Positions 18,235-25,381 of a stretch of DNA of 64,000 nt are shown in pieces. Each line of letters starts with the position of its first letter. Within the stretch, counting starts at the first letter, position 1. A model generated the notes under the pieces. That model saw only the letters and a list, made by a program, of their open reading frames with translations, had not been told where the DNA came from and did not search any database. Both the position numbers and the translations under genes were made by a program. Source of the stretch: Prevotella sp. (lineage in GTDB: Bacteria; Bacteroidota; Bacteroidia; Bacteroidales; Bacteroidaceae); the NCBI GenBank assembly GCA_016291085.1, contig JAEEVW010000012.1, positions 1 to 64,000 on the forward strand. Direction: 5' to 3'.

Positions 18235-18243
18235 TATCTTTGC
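18235..18243 (+). promoter_or_regulatory. -7 promoter box of the esterase gene
   Basis: TATCTTTGC, about 43 bases before the ATG at 18286. It lies inside a longer open frame that begins upstream, which supports 18286 as the true start. Confidence 0.65.
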
Positions 18244-18285
18244 ACCGTCTTTGACAGACCACAACTACTTAAAATACAAAAAACA

Positions 18286-19647
18286 ATGAGACTCTTTGAT
18301 TACAACAAGACGCTAAGGCTGGTGGTGGTATTTATCACTTTCCACTTATCACTTATCACTACTTTCGCCGAGAACTATCCCTATCGTAGTGACTATCTGT
18401 GGCTGACGGTGCCCGACCATGCCGACTGGCTCTACAAGACGGGCGAGCGGGCCAAGGTGGAGGTGACCTTCTGCAAGTATGGCATTCCGCAGAATGTCGA
18501 GGTGAATTACGAAATCGGTCAGGATATGCTGCCTGCCACCACGTCGGGCAAGGTGTTGCTGAAGAATGGCCGTGCCGTCATCGATATGGGTACCATGAAG
18601 CAGCCTGGCTTCCGCGACCTGCGACTCAAGGCCACCATCGACGGAAAGACCTACGAGCACCACGTCAAGGTGGGCTTCTCGCCGGAACAGCTGAAGCCCT
18701 ACACGAAGAATCCTGCCGACTTCGACGCCTTTTGGCAGCAGGCGCTGGAAAAAGCCCGCAAGGAGGTGAAGAACGAACAGCTGGTGGTGAGCTGCAAGAA
18801 GGTCGACAAGTATTCCGATGCCGACATCGACTGCTACCTGCTGAAATTGCATACCGACCGCAACCACTATGTCTACGCCTACCTCACTTGTCCAAAAGAA
18901 TGTGGAATGAGGAATGAGGAATGTGGAATGAAAAAGTACCCCGTTGTGCTCTGTCCTCCGGGTGCCGGCATCAAGACCATCAAGGAACCCATGCGTAACA
19001 CCTATTATGCCAAGAACGGTTTCATCCGCCTGGAGATGGAAATCCACGGGCTGAACCCCGAGATGACCGACGAGCAGTTCAAGGAAATATCGACTACCTT
19101 CTCGGGCGAGAACGGTTATCTGGAGAATGGCCTCGACAACCGCGACAACTATTATATGAAACATGTCTACGTGGCCTGTGTGCGCGCTCTCGACTACTTG
19201 ACGTCGCTGCCCGAATGGGACGGCAGGAACGTCGCCGTGCAAGGAGGTAGCCAGGGTGGGGCACTCTCGCTGATTACGGCGGCTCTCGACCCGCGTGTGA
19301 CGGCTTGTGTGGCCAACCATCCCGCACTGAGCGATATGGCCGGCTATGCTGAGCAGGGGCGCACGGGCGGCTATCCCCATCTGCACCGCGAAAACCAGAT
19401 GCTGACTCCCGAGAAGATTCAGACGCTGCAATATTACGACGTGGTGAACTTCGCCCGCCGCATCCAGTGTCCCGTCTATCTGACGTGGGGCTATAACGAC
19501 AATACCTGCCCGCCCACCACGAGCTACATCGTCTGGAACCTCATCACCGCACCGAAGGAAGCGCTGATCACGCCCGTCAACGAGCACTGGACGACCTCAG
19601 AGACCAACTACGGCCAGATGCTGTGGATAAAAGACCGCTTGAAGTAG
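18286..19647 (+). CDS. secreted acetylxylan esterase / cephalosporin-C deacetylase family (CE7-like)
   Basis: 453 residues. After a signal peptide comes an Ig-like N-terminal domain, then an alpha/beta hydrolase. The nucleophile Ser lies in VQGGSQGGAL, the Asp in TWGYNDNTCPP, and the His near VNEHWTTS. The family removes acetyl groups from xylan or other acetylated sugars. Two arrays of four exact heptamers sit inside the gene. One (18332-18359) encodes the hydrophobic core of the signal peptide (FITFHLSLITT). The other (18904-18931) encodes CGMRNEECGM inside the catalytic domain. Confidence 0.88.
   Translation: MRLFDYNKTLRLVVVFITFHLSLITTFAENYPYRSDYLWLTVPDHADWLYKTGERAKVEVTFCKYGIPQNVEVNYEIGQDMLPATTSGKVLLKNGRAVIDMGTMKQPGFRDLRLKATIDGKTYEHHVKVGFSPEQLKPYTKNPADFDAFWQQALEKARKEVKNEQLVVSCKKVDKYSDADIDCYLLKLHTDRNHYVYAYLTCPKECGMRNEECGMKKYPVVLCPPGAGIKTIKEPMRNTYYAKNGFIRLEMEIHGLNPEMTDEQFKEISTTFSGENGYLENGLDNRDNYYMKHVYVACVRALDYLTSLPEWDGRNVAVQGGSQGGALSLITAALDPRVTACVANHPALSDMAGYAEQGRTGGYPHLHRENQMLTPEKIQTLQYYDVVNFARRIQCPVYLTWGYNDNTCPPTTSYIVWNLITAPKEALITPVNEHWTTSETNYGQMLWIKDRLK
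18332..18359 (+). repeat. heptamer array encoding the esterase signal-peptide core
   Basis: Units TTATCAC, TTTCCAC, TTATCAC, TTATCAC in perfect 7-base phase. This is the reverse complement of the GTGATAA units found between porW and porX, and the same orientation as the array before the Fur-family gene. Confidence 0.85.
18904..18931 (+). repeat. heptamer array inside the esterase catalytic domain
   Basis: Units GGAATGA, GGAATGA, GGAATGT, GGAATGA. The same GGAAT-type units occur between nusB and yajC (around 52786-52807). The frame stays open. Confidence 0.85.
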
Positions 19648-19674
19648 CAATGCACCCCAAGCCGGACTACTTGT

Positions 19675-19959
19675 CTATTTGCGGTTAGGGTTCTTGGGAA
19701 ACCAGCCGCGGTCTACGCGTTTCTTCTGCTCGAACAGTTCGCCGATGCCCCATAGCGCCGAGGCACCGAACACGCCCACGATGGCCGAAATGATGGTATT
19801 CTCGATGAACAGCGCGGCAACAATGGCAGCCACACCAACCACCAGATACACGATCCAAGGGCGTGTTCCCCAGTAATACTCCGTCTTGATGACGATAGGA
19901 TGCCAGATGCCTATCGTCAGAAAAGTGCAAACCGCTATGATAATTCCTGTGAAATACAT
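19675..19959 (-). CDS. DUF4491 family small membrane protein
   Basis: 94 residues with three hydrophobic segments (about 3-20, 34-54, 57-75). The GIWHPIVIKTEYYWGTRPW motif and the FEQKKRVDRGWFPKNP tail fit the DUF4491 family. Function is unknown. It lies 20 bases downstream of the CE12 esterase gene on the same strand, so they may be co-transcribed, and is convergent with the CE7-like esterase. Confidence 0.75.
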   Translation of the reverse strand: MYFTGIIIAVCTFLTIGIWHPIVIKTEYYWGTRPWIVYLVVGVAAIVAALFIENTIISAIVGVFGASALWGIGELFEQKKRVDRGWFPKNPNRK

Positions 19960-19979
19960 GCTTCGTTATTCTTAAATCC

Positions 19980-20987
19980 TTATTTCCAGGAGGCTCCTTG
20001 GCGGAGTATGAACCTGATGTTCGACTTCTTGGGCAGCTGGGGCTTGTTCCACTCACCACCAAGAATTTGGATGGTGACTTCGCTTTTGCCGGATGAGGCT
20101 TTTGCTGCGGCAACGGCATCGTCGAGCGACAGATACTGGCCACGACCGTTGCGGTCGACGGTGAAGTCGGCATCGGTGCGATACCGCTTCAGTACAGGGA
20201 CTTCCTGACAAAGGGCGTCAGCCAACAGGCGTGCCACCACGTGAGCACCATATATAGAATAATGTGTGTTGTCCTGCTTGCCCTTCGGCTCACTGGGCTC
20301 GGTGCCCGGCAGGAACCACATGTGGAGCTTCTTCGAGGCCTCGGTGCCCAGTCCCTGTTCCAGGTCGTGGGTAATCTGGTTGGCATCAACGAAGTGTACG
20401 TTCATCCGCTTGGCGACATCGCGGGGAGCCACGCGATAGAGTCCGTGGGTATCGATAAGCGTGTCGCCCTCCACCATCTTCACACCGTCCTTGAAGGTCT
20501 GTGTGCGCAGCTTCTCGTCATCGTCGTTCTCAGGCGCGTTCACGAAAAAGTTGCGGCGCACCACACAGTTCATCAGCACGGGGATGCCTCCATGCTCGCG
20601 CGTCTCACGGACGAACTTAGCCAGATTGTAGTCGAACGTGGACCCTGGATCGGTGTGACGGTCGGCCTTGGGCTTCTCGTCGTTATGTCCAAACTGGATA
20701 ATCACATAGTCGCCGGGCTTCATGCGCTCGAGCACCTTGTCCCAGCGTCCCTCGTTGATGAACGAAAGCGACGAGCGACCGTTCACGGCATGGTTGTCAA
20801 CACGGATGTTGTCGTCGAAATAACTCTGCAACACCATGCCCCATCCGCGCTCCTGCTTGCCGCCAGAGATGTCTTTATTGGCAGCGGTAGAGTCGCCAAT
20901 GATGAAAATAGTGGTAGTTTTGTCGGGTACTGCCGATGCGAACAGCAGCAATACCGCTGTAACGAAAAGGAATCTGAATCGTTTCAT
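19980..20987 (-). CDS. secreted SGNH esterase (CE12, rhamnogalacturonan acetylesterase-like) with a pectinesterase-like tail
   Basis: 335 residues. Signal peptide about 1-20; catalytic Ser in IIGDSTAAN, Gly/Asn block HAVNGRSS, QFGHNDEK, and the Asp/His pair in NTHYSIYGAHVVARL mark the CE12 SGNH fold, which deacetylates pectin. After residue 270 the last 65 residues (DFTVDRNGRGQYLSLDDAV ... VTIQILGGEW) resemble only the first strands of a CE8 pectin methylesterase, whose catalytic part is missing. This suggests a truncated fusion. The 5' leader carries an AAAAAGT array. Confidence 0.85.
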   Translation of the reverse strand: MKRFRFLFVTAVLLLFASAVPDKTTTIFIIGDSTAANKDISGGKQERGWGMVLQSYFDDNIRVDNHAVNGRSSLSFINEGRWDKVLERMKPGDYVIIQFGHNDEKPKADRHTDPGSTFDYNLAKFVRETREHGGIPVLMNCVVRRNFFVNAPENDDDEKLRTQTFKDGVKMVEGDTLIDTHGLYRVAPRDVAKRMNVHFVDANQITHDLEQGLGTEASKKLHMWFLPGTEPSEPKGKQDNTHYSIYGAHVVARLLADALCQEVPVLKRYRTDADFTVDRNGRGQYLSLDDAVAAAKASSGKSEVTIQILGGEWNKPQLPKKSNIRFILRQGASWK

Positions 20988-20997
20988 AATCTTTTAT

Positions 20998-21041
20998 CTT
21001 TTACTTTTTCACTTTTTTACTTTTTTACTTTTTCATATACC
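20998..21041 (-). repeat. 7/8-bp A-rich array in the CE12 leader
   Basis: On the minus strand, units of the form AAAAAGT and AAAAAAGT(G) repeat four times just before the CE12 ATG. Confidence 0.6.
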
Positions 21042-21169
21042 CTAAAGACGCAAACCATATCCTCTTGTCATCGTTTTCACCAAAGATTACAGTCAGCGAC
21101 ATCATTCAGCTACTTCATAAACAATCCTAAAAATGGCTACAAAATTACCAATTATTTCGCAATAATTGC

Positions 21170-21178
21170 TATCTTTGC
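21170..21178 (+). promoter_or_regulatory. -7 promoter box of the GNAT gene
   Basis: TATCTTTGC ends 15 bases before the ATG at 21194. Confidence 0.65.
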
Positions 21179-21193
21179 ATCTAAAAACAGAAT

Positions 21194-21667
21194 ATGATGA
21201 TAAGAAAAGCAAACAAAGAGGATGTTAAGCGTATTATGGAGTTGTTGCATCAGGTGAATATGGTGCATCATGTGTTGCGTCCAGACCTGTTCAAACCTCA
21301 CACTACCAAGTATAACGAACAGGAACTTGAATCCATGCTCGACGACAACAGCAAACCCATATTCGTGTACGACGACGGTGGTGTGTCGGGCTATGCATTC
21401 TGCCAGGTTTCGGAGGTCAAGAACCACTTGTTGCTGGAAGATATCAAGACGCTGTATATCGATGATATATGTGTAGACGAAAATGCCCGTGGCAAACATG
21501 TCGGTAAAGCACTATATGAATATGTACGCGAATATGCCCAGTCCATCGGCTGCAACAACATCACCCTGAATGTGTGGGAGGGCAACGATGCCGCATGCCG
21601 TTTCTATAAGAACATGGGGATGCAAGTACAGAAAACCACGATGGAGATTATATTGAAAACGAACTAA
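21194..21667 (+). CDS. GNAT family N-acetyltransferase
   Basis: 157 residues covering one GNAT domain: IRKANKEDVKRIMELL at the start, LYIDDICVDENARGKHVGKALYEYV (acetyl-CoA pyrophosphate loop R/G-x-G-x-G/A near residues 100-106), and LNVWEGNDAACRFYKNMGMQ at the end. It transfers an acetyl group from acetyl-CoA to an unknown amine. A strong promoter box lies just upstream. The next gene is 36 bases away and may share the transcript. Confidence 0.88.
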   Translation: MMIRKANKEDVKRIMELLHQVNMVHHVLRPDLFKPHTTKYNEQELESMLDDNSKPIFVYDDGGVSGYAFCQVSEVKNHLLLEDIKTLYIDDICVDENARGKHVGKALYEYVREYAQSIGCNNITLNVWEGNDAACRFYKNMGMQVQKTTMEIILKTN

Positions 21668-21702
21668 AGACCTGTGCCACCTGGTTGGTAAGAATAAACG
21701 TT

Positions 21703-22728
21703 ATGACAATGGATAAAAGATACATATCAGTTAGGATACTTGCTTGCTTCCTCATTTGTGGACTACCATTGCTGACATCGTGCTCCAGCGACGATACGGA
21801 TGACGAACAGCCACCACAGAAGGTGACGCGATGGGAGTGTATCCTGTTTGGATCGTATCCTGCCAACGAGGTGGTCAACGGCAGTTTCAATGCTGTGGAT
21901 GATTATGCGCTGGTAGATGGCGACGTAATAACAGATGCCGCGCTGTACAGCCAATTGGAACAGGCCGAGTGGACGGACGACGATACGGAGCTTGGCGGCA
22001 AGCGCTATCACAGGCTGAATGGAGCGGGGGCTGTTTCCTGTTCTACGAATCGTGAGCAGCACTACCGATGGACGGATACTAAGGCTTGGCACTACTTCGC
22101 ATACGCCCCCATCAAGTGGCGCATCCTGAAGCAGACGGGCGACAAAGCCGTATTGTTGGCTGACCGCATGCCTGACACCTGCCCTTTCAACGACAGCTAC
22201 AAAGATACCAGCTGGAGTGACTGCAGTCTGCGCCAATGGCTGAACGGGGAGTTCCTAAGCCGTGCTTTCACGGAACAGGAGAGAAGTGCCATTGAGGAGA
22301 CGGATGTCAAGAACGCCCCCAACTACTATTTCGGCACCGACTGCGGACCGGACACGAAGGACCGCGTGTTCGTGCTCTCGGAAAGTGAGTCGTTCTCATC
22401 GCCACTGGCTGTTGAGTATGGTTTCAGCAACAGTGACAGCGGCAACGATCCTGCCCGCCGGTTCCGCTCTACGCTCTATGCCAAGTGTCGTGGGGCCTGG
22501 TGGTCGCCAGTAGATGGATATCGCGGCACCTCTTTCTGGTTCATGCGTTCTGTCGGTTATACGAAAGCCAATGTGGTCTATGTAGGTGAGTCGGGCGACA
22601 CCTATAACCGAGGCATCGTGGTTACCTGCAACGATTCTGCCGTATTGCCCGCTATTACCCTCGACCTGTCGAAAGCCGACTATCAGCCTGCAGAACCCGT
22701 GTATTCTACCGATATTATTCAAAAGTAG
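21703..22728 (+). CDS. DUF6273-like lipoprotein, copy 1
   Basis: 341 residues. A lipobox (LPLLTSC) precedes an acidic linker SSDDTDDEQ. The body has the motif set seen in DUF6273-like proteins: FGSYP, PIKWRIL, AVLLADRMPDTCPFN, LRQWLN(G/N)xFL, FVLSESE and RFRSTLYAK. It is probably anchored in the outer membrane; function unknown. It is a tandem paralog of the next gene and near-identical over the first half of the domain. The start could also be ATG 21709. Confidence 0.75.
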   Translation: MTMDKRYISVRILACFLICGLPLLTSCSSDDTDDEQPPQKVTRWECILFGSYPANEVVNGSFNAVDDYALVDGDVITDAALYSQLEQAEWTDDDTELGGKRYHRLNGAGAVSCSTNREQHYRWTDTKAWHYFAYAPIKWRILKQTGDKAVLLADRMPDTCPFNDSYKDTSWSDCSLRQWLNGEFLSRAFTEQERSAIEETDVKNAPNYYFGTDCGPDTKDRVFVLSESESFSSPLAVEYGFSNSDSGNDPARRFRSTLYAKCRGAWWSPVDGYRGTSFWFMRSVGYTKANVVYVGESGDTYNRGIVVTCNDSAVLPAITLDLSKADYQPAEPVYSTDIIQK

Positions 22729-22749
22729 TTAAGGAGTTAAGGAGTTATG
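22729..22749 (+). repeat. two 8-bp units before lipoprotein copy 2
   Basis: TTAAGGAG occurs twice between the copy 1 stop TAG and the copy 2 ATG. Each unit contains a full Shine-Dalgarno core (AAGGAG), uncommon in this window. Confidence 0.55.
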
Positions 22750-23850
22750 TTACGAAGACAGGAAACTGTAAATAAGGGTTATACCCACATTGTGTTATGG
22801 CTGCTGGTTTTGGGAGCAGTAGTGATGTCGTGCAGCAAGGACGACGATGACGGTGGTAACATCCCTTCTGGCGAGGAACGGTATACGGGCGATTCATACC
22901 AAAACCTGCACAGCCCTTGGGTGAAAGATCCCAGCCAGAAGACTCATGTGACGCGATGGGAGTGCATCTTGTTTGGCTCATATCCTGCTAACGAGGTGGT
23001 CAGTGGCAGTTTCAATGCCGTGGACGATTACGCGCTGGCCGATGGCGACGTGATTACCGATGCCGCGCTGTACAGCCAACTGGAACAGGCAGAGTGGACG
23101 GATGACGACACGGAGATGGACGGCAAGCGTTATCACAGGCTGAACGGAGCAGGGACTGTAACCTGTTCTACGAATCGCGAGCAGCACTACAGATGGACGG
23201 ATACCGACGCATGGCATTACTTTGCATACGCCCCTATCAAGTGGCGCATCCTGAAAATCAGCGGTACCAAGGCTGTGCTTCTGGCCGACCGAATGCCCGA
23301 TACCTGTCCCTTCCACGATAAGGACGAGGATGTGAACTGGAGTGGTAGCCACTTGCGCCAATGGCTCAACAATGATTTCTTGAATCGTGCCTTTTCCGAG
23401 ACCGAGCGCAATGCCATCGAAACGACCAGTGTGGAGAATGCTCCCAACGTCTCGTACGGCACCAACTGCGGACCAGACACCGAGGACCATGTGTTCATTC
23501 TTTCCAACAAGGAGGTGTTTGCATCCCCACTGGCTTCGGACTATGGCTTCTATGCAGGCAGTGGTATCGACGACCCAGCCCGCCGTTTCCGTTCTACGCT
23601 CTATGCCAAGTGCCGAGGTGCCTGGTGGTCATCGGTCAAGGGCTATCGCGGCAACTCCTTCTGGTTTATGCGTACCAACGGCTATACGCCCAGTAACATC
23701 ACTTATATCTGCGACTTTGGTTACCTGTATAATCAAGGTACGGCAGTCACTTGCGACGATGCCGCCGTGCTGCCTGCCCTCACTCTCGACCTGACGAAAG
23801 CCTCGTGGACAACATCCACCCCCGTTACATCGACAGACATCGTACAGTAA
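22747..23850 (+). CDS. DUF6273-like lipoprotein, copy 2
   Basis: 367 residues. Lipobox AVVMSC, then an acidic linker and a 30-residue segment absent from copy 1 (YTGDSYQNLHSPWVKDPSQ). The domain motifs FGSYPANEVV, APIKWRILK, LLADRMPDTCPFHD, LRQWLNNDFL, FILSNKE and SFWFMRTNGYT align throughout with copy 1. The copies diverge most in the C-terminal third (VENAP to YGFYAGS, and ITYICDFGYLY against VVYVGESGDTY), as if binding surfaces differ. A strong AAGGAG site lies four bases before the ATG. Confidence 0.75.
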   Translation: MLRRQETVNKGYTHIVLWLLVLGAVVMSCSKDDDDGGNIPSGEERYTGDSYQNLHSPWVKDPSQKTHVTRWECILFGSYPANEVVSGSFNAVDDYALADGDVITDAALYSQLEQAEWTDDDTEMDGKRYHRLNGAGTVTCSTNREQHYRWTDTDAWHYFAYAPIKWRILKISGTKAVLLADRMPDTCPFHDKDEDVNWSGSHLRQWLNNDFLNRAFSETERNAIETTSVENAPNVSYGTNCGPDTEDHVFILSNKEVFASPLASDYGFYAGSGIDDPARRFRSTLYAKCRGAWWSSVKGYRGNSFWFMRTNGYTPSNITYICDFGYLYNQGTAVTCDDAAVLPALTLDLTKASWTTSTPVTSTDIVQ

Positions 23851-23860
23851 TTTGTGAAAT

Positions 23861-23923
23861 ATGAAATCTGACGGCACGCTTCGTCGTTTGCATGAGAAGT
23901 ACGGATTGGTATACGCGTATTAA
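23861..23923 (+). other. 20-codon open frame before glycerate kinase (possible leader or gene remnant)
   Basis: MKSDGTLRRLHEKYGLVYAY ends two bases before the glycerate kinase ATG. The DGTLRRLHEKYGL stretch is reminiscent of the C-terminal end of family 3 solute-binding proteins, so it may be the leftover of a lost gene. It could also be chance. It could couple translation into the kinase gene. Confidence 0.3.
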
Positions 23924-23925
23924 GG

Positions 23926-24993
23926 ATGAAAATAGTAGTCGCAATAGATTCATTCAAGGGGTGTCTGACCTCAAAAGAGGCCAATCAGGCAGCAGCAGAG
24001 GGTATTAGGAACTGTTGGCCTGACGCAGAAGTTGTTCAAGTGCCTGTCAGCGATGGCGGTGAAGGCTTTATGGAGGCTTTTCATGCGGCTATCGGTGGGG
24101 ATTTGGTAGAGTTGATGGCCAGAGATCCTTTGATGAGACCCATTTCTGCACAATATCTGCTTAACGGACAGCTTGCCGTGATAGAAATAGCACAAGCCAG
24201 CGGACTGACGCTGCTTACCAGGGAAGAACGGAATCCGATGGTGGCTACCAGTTACGGTACGGGTCAGCTTGTGGCTGATGCCGTCCGAAGAGGTGCAGAG
24301 CATATCATTGTAGGACTTGGCGGCAGTGCAACCAGTGACGCAGGTATCGGTATGCTCCGTGCGCTTATCGACAACTTTGCGAAGCATGGCGAATGGGACG
24401 ATATAGAAGAATTGAAGCATATCCGTTTCACGATTGCGTCAGATGTCAAGAATCCGCTTTGTGACGAGAACGGAGCGGCTCATGTCTTTGCTCCGCAAAA
24501 AGGAGCGACACCTGATATGGTACTTCAACTCGACGAACGCGCTAGGAAGTTTGCAGATGTTTCTGCCAAGCATTTCGGCTATGACCGCTCTGGACAGGAG
24601 GGCGCAGGAGCTGCTGGCGGCTTGGGCTATGCTTTGCTGCAGTATATGAATGCAGACTGCAAGCCTGGCATTGAACTGTTGCTCGACACCATCCGATTCC
24701 GTGAGATTGTCAAGGATGCTAATCTCGTGATCACTGGTGAAGGCTCTGCTGACCGCCAGACGCTGATGGGTAAACTGCCTATGGGAATCCTGAAGCAATC
24801 AGACCATGTGCCTGTATGTCTTATCGCAGGAAGAATCAGCGACAAACAGGAACTATTAGATGCAGGGTTTACCTATGTTAAATGTATCAATCCAGAAGGC
24901 ATCTCCCTCGAAGAAGCCATGCGTAAGAAAGTGGCCTCGCAGAATATCATCGATACCGTCAGGAAGATTACTCATCCTCTCTTGAATCGTTAG
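23926..24993 (+). CDS. glxK: glycerate kinase
   Basis: 355 residues, usual for the GarK/GlxK family. Blocks: IAIDSFKGCLTS-like start (VVAIDSFKGCLTSKEAN), VPVSDGGEGF, ATSYGTGQL, GLGGSATSDAGIGML and the late GEGSADRQTLMGKLP with KxP. It phosphorylates D-glycerate to a phosphoglycerate for glycolysis. The start codon follows AAGG by one base, and a 20-codon open frame ends just before it. No other glycerate-pathway gene is adjacent. Confidence 0.93.
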   Translation: MKIVVAIDSFKGCLTSKEANQAAAEGIRNCWPDAEVVQVPVSDGGEGFMEAFHAAIGGDLVELMARDPLMRPISAQYLLNGQLAVIEIAQASGLTLLTREERNPMVATSYGTGQLVADAVRRGAEHIIVGLGGSATSDAGIGMLRALIDNFAKHGEWDDIEELKHIRFTIASDVKNPLCDENGAAHVFAPQKGATPDMVLQLDERARKFADVSAKHFGYDRSGQEGAGAAGGLGYALLQYMNADCKPGIELLLDTIRFREIVKDANLVITGEGSADRQTLMGKLPMGILKQSDHVPVCLIAGRISDKQELLDAGFTYVKCINPEGISLEEAMRKKVASQNIIDTVRKITHPLLNR

Positions 24994-25077
24994 GTACCAG
25001 AACAATTTGTTTTCTGTTTATAGAGGAAATATACGAAAAAATAGATGTTGTGCAAATGTTGTGCAAATTGATGGTAT

Positions 25078-25114
25078 AAAAAAGCTACCATGCTGATTAT
25101 CAACATGATAGCTT
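25078..25114 (-). terminator. rho-independent terminator of tRNA-Pro
   Basis: On the minus strand AAGCTATCATG (25114-25104) pairs with CATGGTAGCTT (25092-25082) with one G-U pair, followed by a run of T. It starts ten bases after the tRNA 3' end. Confidence 0.8.
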
Positions 25115-25123
25115 CCTTGGTTG

Positions 25124-25196
25124 TCGGGATTACTGGACTCGAACCAGCGACCTCGCGCCCCCCAGACGTGTGCGCTACCAACTGCGCTAAATCCCG
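25124..25196 (-). tRNA. tRNA-Pro (anticodon GGG)
   Basis: 73 nt: acceptor stem CGGGATT/AATCCCG, D stem GCGC/GCGC, anticodon loop CTGGGGG (U33, anticodon GGG), T arm GCTGG TTCGAGT CCAGT, discriminator A. CCA is not encoded. The anticodon stem CACGT/GCGCG has one A-C mismatch at 28-42 and a U-G pair at 31-39, weaker than normal. The promoter and terminator on both sides look complete. Confidence 0.93.
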
Positions 25197-25218
25197 ATCG
25201 TTTTGCTCGTAAGCGGGT

Positions 25219-25227
25219 GCAAAGGTA
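25219..25227 (-). promoter_or_regulatory. -7 promoter box of tRNA-Pro
   Basis: TACCTTTGC on the minus strand, 22 bases upstream of the tRNA 5' end, with a TTTG about 20 bases further upstream. Confidence 0.6.
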
Positions 25228-25322
25228 AGGAGTTTTTTTGAAACCTGCAAATTTTCTGCGGCTTTTTTGCTGAAAAGAATCAAAATATATGTTATTTCCT
25301 TGGCTGATTATCAAATAAATCG

Positions 25323-25331
25323 TACTTTTGC
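25323..25331 (+). promoter_or_regulatory. -7 promoter box of aroA
   Basis: TACTTTTGC, about 50 bases before the aroA ATG; the leader between them holds an A-rich repeat array. Confidence 0.6.
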
Positions 25332-25343
25332 ACGTTATATTAA

Positions 25344-25374
25344 AGGTAAAAAAGTAAAAAGGTAAAAAAGTAAA
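25344..25374 (+). repeat. 8-bp A-rich array in the aroA leader
   Basis: Units AAAGGT, AAAAAAGT, AAAAAGGT, AAAAAAGT. The family is the same as the arrays upstream of the CE12 gene (20998-21041) and at 56028-56072. Confidence 0.65.
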
Positions 25375-25381
25375 TAATATA

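Noticed and set aside
18349..19587. 412-codon frame antisense to the esterase
   Set aside because: Shadow of a well-supported gene; composition (His/Arg/Gly-rich) is typical of reverse-strand frames in coding DNA of this base composition.
25043..25070. Direct repeat ATGTTGTGCAA (x2) downstream of glycerate kinase as an attachment site
   Set aside because: It is short, next to a tRNA 3' end but with no integrase or second copy in the window; no sign of an integrated element.
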